Shown piece after piece: positions 16,723-25,335 of a stretch of DNA of 64,000 nt. Under the pieces are notes generated by a model. It did not search any database and was not told where the DNA came from. It was given only the letters and a program-made list of their open reading frames with translations. Within the stretch, counting starts at the first letter, position 1. Every line of letters starts with the position of its first letter. Origin of the DNA: an uncultured Ruminococcus sp. Its GTDB lineage: Bacteria > Bacillota > Clostridia > Oscillospirales > Acutalibacteraceae. The DNA is taken from positions 1 through 64,000 of the forward strand of contig UQCF01000001.1 of the NCBI GenBank assembly GCA_900539465.1. Direction: 5' to 3'. The translations under genes and the position numbers were made by a program.

Positions 16723-17295
16723 AATGAATATCGGTTGAATTTGCTCATTCTTTAATGCAAAATTTAATGTCTCGCCGATTTTAGAAAAGTCGCAGACAAG
16801 CGAACGCGGCTTTCCTATATAGTCGTCTTGCCTCATCGGCACAAAGTATATGTTTTTTCTGCTTAAAAGACAGCCGATGTTGGACGCCGATGTTCCGAGA
16901 GCGTCATTTGTAGATACGCCTATAACAACGGGTCTTCCGTTCCTTAAATGAGCTTTTACTGCCATTGTTACACTGGTGTCGGTTATTCCGGCAGAAAGCT
17001 TTGAAAGCGTGTTACCGGTGCATGGGGCTACGGCTAAAATATCAAGCATTTTCTTAGGACCTATCGGTTCGGCTTCTTTGATGCTTTTTATGGATTTTCG
17101 CTTGCAGATTTCTTCTATTTCACTTACAAAATCCGAAGATTTGCAAAATCTGGTGTCGGTGCTGTATGCGTATTCGGAAAATATAGGGTATATGTCATAA
17201 ATATCTGATTCGGCAAGCTTTTTTATTTCTTCTTTTATTTTTGAGAAGGTGCAGAAAGAGCCGCACACGGCAAAACCGAGTTTTATTTTGTTCAC
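16720..17295 (-). CDS. dpaB: Dipicolinate synthase subunit B
   Basis: Flavoprotein-like subunit of dipicolinate synthase (191 residues; about 200 in Bacillus SpoVFB). With DpaA it makes dipicolinic acid in the mother cell late in sporulation; the product is pumped into the spore core. The sequence starts VNKIKLGFAVCGSFCTF, with LAVAPCTGNTLSKLSAGITDT and MRQDDYIGKPRSLV typical of the family. GTG start at 17295, with GAGGAGG eight bases before; it overlaps the dpaA stop by four bases. It is evidence that the organism can form endospores. Confidence 0.93.
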   Translation of the reverse strand: MNKIKLGFAVCGSFCTFSKIKEEIKKLAESDIYDIYPIFSEYAYSTDTRFCKSSDFVSEIEEICKRKSIKSIKEAEPIGPKKMLDILAVAPCTGNTLSKLSAGITDTSVTMAVKAHLRNGRPVVIGVSTNDALGTSASNIGCLLSRKNIYFVPMRQDDYIGKPRSLVCDFSKIGETLNFALKNEQIQPIFI

Positions 17296-18113
17296 AATCC
17301 AGCCTCCTCTAATATATTTAATATCGTGTCCGCTATTATACTGCCCGCGGTTGCCGGCACATAGTGACCGGGCAGAGACGGCAAAATGCAAACCTTTCGC
17401 CCTGCGCTTTCGGCATAGCTTAGGTCAAAACCGTACGGCGGAGAAGAAATATCAATAAGCATTGCTTCTTTCGGCACTTTGTCTATAAATTCTTTGCCGA
17501 GTATTGTTGCGGGCACCGTGTTTATCACAATGTCAGAATATTCTGCGGCTTTTGCCGAGTCTTTTAAAAGAAAACTCCTAAAACCGTGCGCCTGTGCCGT
17601 TGCCACGCTGAGATATTTTCTTGAACATGATGTGACGTCCGCACCGAGTGCGGAAAACATTTTGCATATGGCCTTGCCGCTTTTTCCGTAGCCTATTACG
17701 GTTACCTTTAATGAGCACACCGTTTTCGGCAGGTGGTTCATAACGAAGGTCAATACACCCTGTGCCGTCGGCACTGCGTTCTTTTGAGCAAATTCCTCAC
17801 GCGCATAATAGTCATATACCGATATGCCTTTTTTAAAAAATTCCGCTTTGGTTGTTTCGTCGATTTTGCCGGTGAAAATAATTTTTTGCGGCAAGAGGCA
17901 ATCGCACAGGTCATCAAATTTAATGTTTGTGCCCTTTATGTGCACGGAATCGGATGACGCGGGCAGCGGAAGAATAACGGCATCAAAGTCATTTATGTTT
18001 TCGGGTACTGTATCTGAAGATTCGGCATCGTAGCCGAATTCCTTAAAGCGCCGGAGCATATAATTTTGACGGTTATCTCCGCCGAGAGAAATAAGCTTTT
18101 TGATTTTTTTCAT
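17292..18113 (-). CDS. dpaA: Dipicolinate synthase subunit A
   Basis: NAD(P)-dependent dehydrogenase-like subunit of dipicolinate synthase, 273 residues. N-terminal DpaA domain (ISLGGDNRQNYMLRRF), then a Rossmann domain with VTVIGYGKSGKAICKMF and PSLPGHYVPATAG near the end. AGGGTG precedes ATG 18113. The two-gene dpaAB operon lacks the asd and dapG genes that follow in Bacillus. Upstream, CACC (18173-18170) and CATATTTAT (18153-18145) at 16-base spacing weakly resemble a SigK promoter, the regulator expected from Bacillus, but the -10 match is imperfect. Confidence 0.94.
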   Translation of the reverse strand: MKKIKKLISLGGDNRQNYMLRRFKEFGYDAESSDTVPENINDFDAVILPLPASSDSVHIKGTNIKFDDLCDCLLPQKIIFTGKIDETTKAEFFKKGISVYDYYAREEFAQKNAVPTAQGVLTFVMNHLPKTVCSLKVTVIGYGKSGKAICKMFSALGADVTSCSRKYLSVATAQAHGFRSFLLKDSAKAAEYSDIVINTVPATILGKEFIDKVPKEAMLIDISSPPYGFDLSYAESAGRKVCILPSLPGHYVPATAGSIIADTILNILEEAGL

Positions 18114-18193
18114 TATTTCACCCTCTTTTTTGTTTTCCTAATACATAAATATGAGCTTTACACATTTTGGGTGATAAATTAGTCTAAAGCTAT

Positions 18194-18221
18194 TTGTTTT
18201 TTTGATAAGATGAAATATAAT
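18194..18221 (+). promoter_or_regulatory. SigA-type promoter of murC
   Basis: TTGTTT (18194-18199), a 16-base spacer and TATAAT (18216-18221), 30 bases before the GTG start. Confidence 0.55.
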
Positions 18222-18251
18222 ATTAACAATAGATTTAAAGGAGTAATTGTT

Positions 18252-19631
18252 GTGACAGTTATCAGTGAACTCTTAAAAAAAGTAAAACGAATACATTTTA
18301 TAGGTATTGGCGGCTCCGGAATGTGCCCGCTTGCAGAAATATTACATTCGCAGGGATATGAGCTCTCCGGCTCGGATAATAACGAGAGCGACACCCTTGC
18401 GAGAATAAGAAATCTCGGCATACCCGTTGTTGTGGGTCAAAAGGCAGAGAATATAAAGGGTGCGGAGATGATTGTTTACACAGCCGCGATTTTAAAAGAC
18501 AACCCGGAGCTTATTGCGGCAAAAAATTCGGGTATACCGACTTTTGAACGTGCCGAAATGCTCGGGGCGATTACAGATATGTTCTCCAACTGCATTTGCG
18601 TTTGCGGAACACACGGCAAGACCACTACTTCGTCCATGATAACACAAATGCTTTTAGAAAACGGCAAAGACCCGTCCGCCGTTATAGGCGGCAAGCTCCC
18701 TCTGATTAACAGCAGCGGCAGAGTCGGTAAAAATGAGAACATGGTTTGCGAAGCGTGCGAATTTGAGGATCATTTCTTAAAGCTTTATCCCGATGTTGCG
18801 GTAATACTAAACGTAGACGAAGACCATTTGGAGTACTTTAAAAATCTTGACAATATCATTAAATCATTTCACAAATTTGCCGATATGGCGACAAAGTCGG
18901 TTATCTATAACGGCGATGATGCAAATACATTAAAAGCCGTTGAAGGTATTGACGGCAAAGAAATGATTTCTTTCGGTCTTAAAAACAGCAATGACTATTA
19001 TGCCGAAAATATAGAGATGAACCACGCTTTTGCTAAGTTCGACGCTTATAAGCGCGGCGAATTTCTCGGTCATGTAAGCCTGCGTGTTCCGGGTCATCAC
19101 AACGTGTATAACGCCCTTGCCGCAATAGCCGTATGTATGCAAAATTCCGTCGAAGCGGAGGATGCCATTAAAGCACTCGAAAATTTTGCCGGAGCGGGCA
19201 GACGTTTTGAAAAGCTCGGTACTTATAACGGAATAGACATTGCAGACGATTACGCGCACCACCCGGCAGAGCTTAGAGTAACGCTTGAGGCCGCTATGGA
19301 AATGGGCTATAAACGTGTCTGGGCAGTTTTTCAGCCGTTCACATATTCGAGAACGGCTATGCTTATGGATGATTTTGCGGAAGTTCTTAAAATTCCGGAT
19401 AAGTGTGTTATGACAGAGATTATGGGCTCCAGAGAAGTAAACACCTATAACGTATACACTTCTCAGCTTGCCGAAAAAATTCCCGGAAGCGTGTGGTTCA
19501 ACACCTTTGAAGAGGTTGCCGACTATGTTTATAAAAATGCCAAAGAGGGCGATTTGGTTATAACTCTCGGCTGCGGTGATATATATAAGGCGGCAAAAAT
19601 TTTAATCAAAAAATATAAGGCTGAAAAATAA
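18252..19631 (+). CDS. murC: UDP-N-acetylmuramate--L-alanine ligase
   Basis: Cytoplasmic Mur ligase (459 residues) that adds L-Ala to UDP-MurNAc using ATP, an essential peptidoglycan step. N-terminal UDP-binding loop HFIGIGGSGMCPLAEIL, ATP loop GTHGKTTTSSM (about residue 120), and the C-terminal signatures DDYAHHPAEL and FQPFTYSRT. GTG at 18252 has AAAGGAG eight bases upstream; an in-frame ATG at 18210 lies at the -10 box and cannot be the start. Monocistronic, with a strong terminator after it. It is not in a dcw-type cluster. Confidence 0.96.
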   Translation: MTVISELLKKVKRIHFIGIGGSGMCPLAEILHSQGYELSGSDNNESDTLARIRNLGIPVVVGQKAENIKGAEMIVYTAAILKDNPELIAAKNSGIPTFERAEMLGAITDMFSNCICVCGTHGKTTTSSMITQMLLENGKDPSAVIGGKLPLINSSGRVGKNENMVCEACEFEDHFLKLYPDVAVILNVDEDHLEYFKNLDNIIKSFHKFADMATKSVIYNGDDANTLKAVEGIDGKEMISFGLKNSNDYYAENIEMNHAFAKFDAYKRGEFLGHVSLRVPGHHNVYNALAAIAVCMQNSVEAEDAIKALENFAGAGRRFEKLGTYNGIDIADDYAHHPAELRVTLEAAMEMGYKRVWAVFQPFTYSRTAMLMDDFAEVLKIPDKCVMTEIMGSREVNTYNVYTSQLAEKIPGSVWFNTFEEVADYVYKNAKEGDLVITLGCGDIYKAAKILIKKYKAEK

Positions 19632-19641
19632 AATTGAGATT

Positions 19642-19680
19642 AAAAGAGCTTTGGCGCATTTTGCTGAGGCTCTTTTCTTT
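19642..19680 (+). terminator. Terminator of murC
   Basis: Perfect 8-bp stem AAAAGAGC/GCTCTTTT (19642-19649 and 19669-19676), followed by further T residues. Confidence 0.75.
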
Positions 19681-19694
19681 TGTCGGTTAAAGTA

Positions 19695-19723
19695 TTGTAA
19701 AATATAGAAACATGGTGTATAAT
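19695..19723 (+). promoter_or_regulatory. SigA-type promoter of the giant surface protein gene
   Basis: TTGTAA (19695-19700), a 17-base spacer and TATAAT (19718-19723), about 40 bases before ATG 19765. Confidence 0.65.
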
Positions 19724-19764
19724 TTATAAGGATATTTTTAAACTTGTTTAGGAGATGATGCGGC

Positions 19765-22700
19765 ATGAAGAGAAAAACGATAAAATTTTTAAGCATATTT
19801 CTCTCGGCGGTTGTTATGATAACCTGCGTTGCTCCGGGGCTTACCGCTTTCGGTGCGACATATACTATCGGTATTCTTAACAGTGAATCCGAAGATGTTA
19901 CCGAAAAAACAATTATGCTTGAAGAAGCTGAAAATGCGGACTTTACCGTAAAGTTTATAAATTGCAGTCAGCCCAACGGCTCAAGCATTGTTTGGACGGC
20001 GGAAAATCCGCTGATAGCCTCTGTTGACAGCAACGGTAAAATCAGAGCGCATGACAGCTCCAAGCAGGCGCTCGTCCAGCTTTGGATTGATAACAATATC
20101 AAATCCATAAGAGGTGCAGGTCCGTCTCTCGGCGAAAAGCTTGAGAATGTAATGAAAGACCTCAAAACAGAAGAAATAAGCGCAGAAGAAATTTGCGCCG
20201 CATTCGACCCGGCACTTTCGGATCTTTCTCAAGAGAACAGGACGGAGCTTTTTGCAAAGCTTACCTCAATGCTTGAAAAAGGCTATGTTGATGTAACAGC
20301 TTCTCTCGTGAGCTATACGGGCGAAACGCTTGCAAGTGCGCCGGTTCACGTTCAAGTAAACAAGTCCACACAAACGCTTGGCAACACACTGCCTAACGGA
20401 ACATATATTACAAACAAAGAGTCATTACCCAAAACGGTTGCGGTCGGCACAAGCTTTAAGCTTCAGAGCGTTATTACTCCGGTGCGCCTTGATATGACAA
20501 CAAATTGGTCTGTTGCGACCGACAGCATTTGGGACGCGGCGAGCGCCTATGCCGAAATAGAGGACGGTGTTATAACCTTTAAAAAAGCAGGAACGGTCAC
20601 CGTTACTGCATCACCCGAATTTGAACTGTTCTTATCAAAAATGATAGATTTTGTCGAGGGCGCAGGCGATGAGGGAACCGAGATGCTTGCAAAGTGGCTT
20701 ATAGAAGTTCTCGGCATAGATGTCAGTCAGTCAACAATGGTTACCGTGCTTAGCTATGCAATAAAGCTTGTGTTAAAGCTGACCGGCGTCAGCTCTTGGA
20801 TTTCGGGTATCAGCAACGGCAACAAAATATTAAAATTGCTTTCAAACTATCTTATGAAAGCTTCGACCAATGATAAAATTACATTTAAAATTGTTGATGA
20901 ACTGCCGCTTCAATCTTTTGATATAAGTTGTTCGGATTCATATGTTGAGGGAGACAGAGAACAGCTTTATGTAACGGATATTACGCCCGGCGGCGCACTT
21001 ACGGGTGAGACAACATGGAGCCTCAGCGACCCGTCCGTTGCGTCCGTTTCATCTGACGGCTATCTTAAAATTCTTGATGCAGGCTCTGACAGCGGCGTTA
21101 AAACTGTGACGGTTTCTGCGGTTCTGAACGGTATCACAGTTTCAAAAGATTTTAAGGTATACGGCAAAAATGCCGAGGCTTCGGATATTGAAATTACGGG
21201 TCCCTCACATATTGACCCCGGCACTTCACATAAATTTACGGCAAAGGTTTATCCGCAAAGAGCGGAGCAGTCGGTTCAGTGGGGAGTTAAAGCAGAAAAC
21301 GGAGAAATAATTTATGCCACCGCTTCTCAAGCTGTAAGCGACGGCACTATAACCGTATCGGCGGACGGAACAGTTAAGGGACTTAAGCTCGGTGTTTCAT
21401 ATATGACGCTCAAAGCCTCAAACGGACTCACTCAAACGGTGCAGGTAAATGTCGGTGACCCTGTTTCGGGCGTTTCGATAAACGGCGCGCCGTCCGTTAC
21501 ATATAAGGTTCCCGTTTATAACACATATAACGAGACGGTAAGGCAGCTTTCCGCAACGGTTTATCCCGAAACGGCGGCAAACCCTGCGCTCAAATGGAGC
21601 ATAAAGGACGCGGTGAACCTTGAACTTACCGCCGACGGAAAGGTCAGCCCCATAGAAAATAAGGGCGCATACGGCACAGTCACGGTCACAACCGTTGACG
21701 GCGGATATAAAGACACAATTCAAGTTGCTTTTGCAAATGTTCCCGTTACGGGAATCAGTCTTGACCCCGAAAGCAAAGAACTTTTGGCAGGTGAGGATTT
21801 TGATATAAGCGCAAAAATATTGCCGAACAGCACACTTTCGAGTGCAACAATAAAAGATGTTGTATGGTCAAGCTCCGATGAAGACGTTGCATTTGCGGCA
21901 GGCGGCACGGTTTACGGCATAGACCGCGGCACGGCAACTATAACCTGCCGCACAAGAGACGGACTTTATGAAGCTGTGTGCACCGTTGAGGTTTTTGCAA
22001 ACAAAACAAACCTTAAAAATATTATATCTCTTTCAGAAAATCTTGACCTTAACACTGTGGAAGCGGACGAAGAAAAAATTACCGCTTTCAAAGAGGCTTT
22101 GGCTCAGGCAAAAGCCGTTGACGCAGATGACAGTGTATATCAGTTCACGGTTGACGCGGCATTTGAAGAGCTGGTTTCTGCCTATGAAGATTTAAAACCG
22201 ATAATCTCGGCTGAAACAATAGATATTACAAAAGACGGCGTTATCTGCGGAGAATATATAACACAGTCTGTAGACCTTCTTGAAAATTATAAAGATTCAT
22301 CGTTGCAGCTCGGCTTTTCAACTCAGCCGTATAATGCAATGATAAAATCAGTTGAGTGGACTTCTTCAAACCCGAAAGTGTTTGTTGACAGTACAGGCAA
22401 AGTTTCTCCGCTTGAGAATGAAGCGTGTTATTCACTCATAACCGTTACGGCAACAGACTATCACGGAATACAGCTGAGCAAGAGTATCTATGTGAGCTTT
22501 GCCTATGTCTCTGTTACAAATGTAAAATTTGACCAGGATACACTCGGCGGTCTGGCAGGGGAGACCGGCAAAATCAATGCCACCGTTGAGCCGACAGGCA
22601 CTATGGGTCTTAAAGCGGCGAGCATTGATGATCTCATGTGGGTGTCAAGTGACGAGAAGGTTGTCACCGTTGACGATGACGGAACGCTTCACTACATTGC

Positions 22701-25296
22701 ACCCGGCACGGCAACGGTTACCGCAACATCTTATGAGGGCGGCAAGAGCGCAACTTGTAATATCTCTGTCAATATAAATAAAACGCGGCTCTTTAAAAAA
22801 ATTCTTGAAGCAAACGCGCTCGACAGCAGCATTTATACCAAAGAGACTTTTGATATTATGCTCAAAGCAAAAGAGCAGGCATATGAAGTCTACCGCGACG
22901 CGTCTGCCGACCAGCAAGAAATTGATGCCATGACGGACGTTCTCACAGCGGCAATAAATCAACTTGTTATTATAAGAGCGGTTACAAAGGTTGAGCTTTT
23001 ATATAATGGCTCGGATGCGGGCGATTATATAACAAAAGCGGTTGAAAGCAAATATGTCGATACAACACTTAAACTTGGTTATGCTCTAAGTCCCACAGAT
23101 ACTACCTTGGGCACGGTAACCTTTACTTCTTCAAACCCAGATATTACCGTTAATGACAGCGGTGTTTGCAGACCTGTTACAGAGAAAGGCTGTTATGCCG
23201 AAATAACCGTAACGGTTAAAGATTATGCCGGCAACATCGCACAGGATAAAGTGAATGTAGCATTTGCAAAAAATCCCGCCTCAAGGGCAGAGATTTATCC
23301 ATCAACCGTGACGGCGCAGAGCGTAAATGCCGCACCGGTGAAGCTTTCTTCAACAGTTTATTCTCTTGACGGTGCGAACGCTTCTATTCAGGATGTTACA
23401 TGGGTGAGCGAAAACGAAAGTGTTGCAAGCGTTGACCAAAACGGCAGACTCACTTATCACGACAGCGGCATAGCGGTTATAAGCGTTTACACTGCCGACG
23501 GCAATTTCAAGGCGAGCGCAAGCGTTACCGTTCTCGGCGATAAGAGTGCGCTGGCTTCTGCCATTAAAACGGCAGATGACGCCGCAATTGAAAAATCCGA
23601 TTACACATATGAAAGCTATACCGTGTTTGAAGAGGCGTATAATGAAGCGGTTGAGGTCAATAACAGCTTTGTTTACTCCCAGGCAGAGATAGATTTGGCG
23701 ACTGAGAAGCTTACAAAAGCATTTAATGCGCTGAAGCTTCTTGATACCGTAACAAATATCGTTATCACCAAAAACGGCGAAACAGCTCCCGAATACAACA
23801 CAGTTAAGGTATCTCTTTCAAGCTCTTATAAAAAGGCGAGTGCAACATTCGGCTATATAATTTACCCTGAAAGCGCAGAGTACAAAAGCGTTGAATGGAC
23901 TTCTTCAAACTCTAAAATCGGTGTTGACCAAAACGGAAAAGTCAGCCCCACCGAAAACAGCTCGGGCGCCGCAATGATAACTCTCACTGTTACGGATTAT
24001 TACGGCAGGCAGTATTCAAAGAGCTTTTATGTTGCGTTCGCAAATTATCCCGTAACGGGTATTTCGCTAAATAAATCCACAGTAGAGCTCTCACCCGGTC
24101 AAAGCGCGGATGTTTCATATTCCGTCACCCCGTCCGGTACTCTCGGCATGGGCGACGCGTCCGTTAAAAGCGTTAAGTGGAGCAGCAGCAACGAAAATGT
24201 CGCAACTGTCACAGACGGCAAAATAACGGCGGTTGACAGCGGCGAGGCAAGAATAAGCTGCACAACTCTTGACGGCGGAAAAACAGTGTTCTGCACGGTT
24301 TATGTAACGGCAAACAAAACAGAGCTTTATGAAACAATTATGAGCGTCAAGAATTATACGGGCGAGCTGTATACTGCCGAGAGCTACGCGATATTTACAC
24401 AGGCTCTTGACAATGCACAAAAAGTTTATGACGATAAGTATGCTACGCTTGAAGATATATCCTCCGCAACAATGGCTATAAAGGTTGCGGTCAGCTGCTT
24501 AAAATACAAAACGGCAGATTATACATCGGTCGATAAAGCAATAGATCGCTATAAAGCCCTGTATCTTACAAGATACACTGCCGACAGCGTAGAGCTTCTT
24601 GAGCAAACCGTTGCCGCGGTAGAATATGACTTGCCGATAACGCGCCAGGCAGATGTAAACGCAATGGCAGATAACATCAACTCGGCTATTGACTCGCTTG
24701 TAAGAAACGAGTCTTCGGAGCTTGTTGCAAAAGAAGGCAGCGGTGCCGTTGTTGATATAAAAAATAACTTTGTTTACGGCGTAGCACCGGGCACAAAAGA
24801 TTTGACAAATCTTTTAGAGGCGACAAACGGCGGCACTCTGGTAATTGAGCAGACCGCAATGGGGCTCGGTACGGGAACGGTCATAAAGCTTTATAACTCC
24901 GATTTTGAGCTGATAGAGATTTTTAAGCTTGTCATTTTCGGTGATGTTGACGGAGACGGCTGGTGTGACGGACAGGACGCATACCTTGCCACGCTTTATG
25001 CAAACGGCTGGCTTCACGACGATACCGCAGAATATGCCGCAGACGTTAATCACGACGGATATATCAACGAGCGCGATTTTGAAACAATGCAAAAAGCAGG
25101 TCTTCTTTTAAAAGAGATAGACCAAAACAAAACCGAGCAGGAGTTGAGCGAAGACTCTTCGTATATCGAATATACTTCGCTTATATCGCAAACGGTACCG
25201 GTTAATCCCGATATGTCTTTGCTTCAGGTGATAAACGGATTTATCGCAAAAATCATTGAATTTATTAAAAGCTTTATTTTAACATCGGTTAAGTAA
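19765..25296 (+). CDS. Giant secreted Ig-like/FIVAR protein with C-terminal dockerin
   Basis: 1843-residue extracellular protein. Signal peptide at 1-31 (hydrophobic core FLSAVVMITCVAPGLTAFGA). Residues about 120-400 hold a poorly recognised region, then Big_2-type bacterial Ig-like domains (W-S-S-S-D/N patterns followed by G.AT.T). From about residue 570 there are four copies of a roughly 256-residue module: two Ig-like domains plus a helical FIVAR-like domain (copies near 745, 1002, 1257 and 1514), then a fifth FIVAR-like domain near 1585. Residues about 1725-1790 form a dockerin-like pair of calcium loops, DVDGDGWCDGQDA and DVNHDGYINERDF. No catalytic domain is apparent. Binding of a surface cohesin, or a scaffold/adhesin role, is inferred. 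GGAG precedes ATG 19765. Own promoter and terminator. Confidence 0.88.
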   Translation: MKRKTIKFLSIFLSAVVMITCVAPGLTAFGATYTIGILNSESEDVTEKTIMLEEAENADFTVKFINCSQPNGSSIVWTAENPLIASVDSNGKIRAHDSSKQALVQLWIDNNIKSIRGAGPSLGEKLENVMKDLKTEEISAEEICAAFDPALSDLSQENRTELFAKLTSMLEKGYVDVTASLVSYTGETLASAPVHVQVNKSTQTLGNTLPNGTYITNKESLPKTVAVGTSFKLQSVITPVRLDMTTNWSVATDSIWDAASAYAEIEDGVITFKKAGTVTVTASPEFELFLSKMIDFVEGAGDEGTEMLAKWLIEVLGIDVSQSTMVTVLSYAIKLVLKLTGVSSWISGISNGNKILKLLSNYLMKASTNDKITFKIVDELPLQSFDISCSDSYVEGDREQLYVTDITPGGALTGETTWSLSDPSVASVSSDGYLKILDAGSDSGVKTVTVSAVLNGITVSKDFKVYGKNAEASDIEITGPSHIDPGTSHKFTAKVYPQRAEQSVQWGVKAENGEIIYATASQAVSDGTITVSADGTVKGLKLGVSYMTLKASNGLTQTVQVNVGDPVSGVSINGAPSVTYKVPVYNTYNETVRQLSATVYPETAANPALKWSIKDAVNLELTADGKVSPIENKGAYGTVTVTTVDGGYKDTIQVAFANVPVTGISLDPESKELLAGEDFDISAKILPNSTLSSATIKDVVWSSSDEDVAFAAGGTVYGIDRGTATITCRTRDGLYEAVCTVEVFANKTNLKNIISLSENLDLNTVEADEEKITAFKEALAQAKAVDADDSVYQFTVDAAFEELVSAYEDLKPIISAETIDITKDGVICGEYITQSVDLLENYKDSSLQLGFSTQPYNAMIKSVEWTSSNPKVFVDSTGKVSPLENEACYSLITVTATDYHGIQLSKSIYVSFAYVSVTNVKFDQDTLGGLAGETGKINATVEPTGTMGLKAASIDDLMWVSSDEKVVTVDDDGTLHYIAPGTATVTATSYEGGKSATCNISVNINKTRLFKKILEANALDSSIYTKETFDIMLKAKEQAYEVYRDASADQQEIDAMTDVLTAAINQLVIIRAVTKVELLYNGSDAGDYITKAVESKYVDTTLKLGYALSPTDTTLGTVTFTSSNPDITVNDSGVCRPVTEKGCYAEITVTVKDYAGNIAQDKVNVAFAKNPASRAEIYPSTVTAQSVNAAPVKLSSTVYSLDGANASIQDVTWVSENESVASVDQNGRLTYHDSGIAVISVYTADGNFKASASVTVLGDKSALASAIKTADDAAIEKSDYTYESYTVFEEAYNEAVEVNNSFVYSQAEIDLATEKLTKAFNALKLLDTVTNIVITKNGETAPEYNTVKVSLSSSYKKASATFGYIIYPESAEYKSVEWTSSNSKIGVDQNGKVSPTENSSGAAMITLTVTDYYGRQYSKSFYVAFANYPVTGISLNKSTVELSPGQSADVSYSVTPSGTLGMGDASVKSVKWSSSNENVATVTDGKITAVDSGEARISCTTLDGGKTVFCTVYVTANKTELYETIMSVKNYTGELYTAESYAIFTQALDNAQKVYDDKYATLEDISSATMAIKVAVSCLKYKTADYTSVDKAIDRYKALYLTRYTADSVELLEQTVAAVEYDLPITRQADVNAMADNINSAIDSLVRNESSELVAKEGSGAVVDIKNNFVYGVAPGTKDLTNLLEATNGGTLVIEQTAMGLGTGTVIKLYNSDFELIEIFKLVIFGDVDGDGWCDGQDAYLATLYANGWLHDDTAEYAADVNHDGYINERDFETMQKAGLLLKEIDQNKTEQELSEDSSYIEYTSLISQTVPVNPDMSLLQVINGFIAKIIEFIKSFILTSVK
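21470..24510 (+). repeat. Four-copy ~256-residue Ig-Ig-FIVAR supermodule
   Basis: The helical segments beginning NKTNLKNI, NKTRLFKK, DKSALASA and NKTELYET fall at about 22,000, 22,770, 23,540 and 24,310, a spacing of about 768 bp. Each is preceded by the same two Ig-like domains, for example WTSSNPKVF.D and WSSSDE.V. Sequence between copies is diverged, so the duplication is old. Confidence 0.7.
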
Positions 25297-25297
25297 C

Positions 25298-25331
25298 AAA
25301 AAACCGCTGCAAGCGAGCAGCGGTTTTTTTG
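25298..25331. terminator. Bidirectional terminator
   Basis: AAAAAACCGCTG, an 8-base loop, then CAGCGGTTTTTTT: a perfect stem with A and T flanks. It serves both the dockerin gene and the convergent ABC permease gene. Confidence 0.9.
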
Positions 25332-25335
25332 TATG

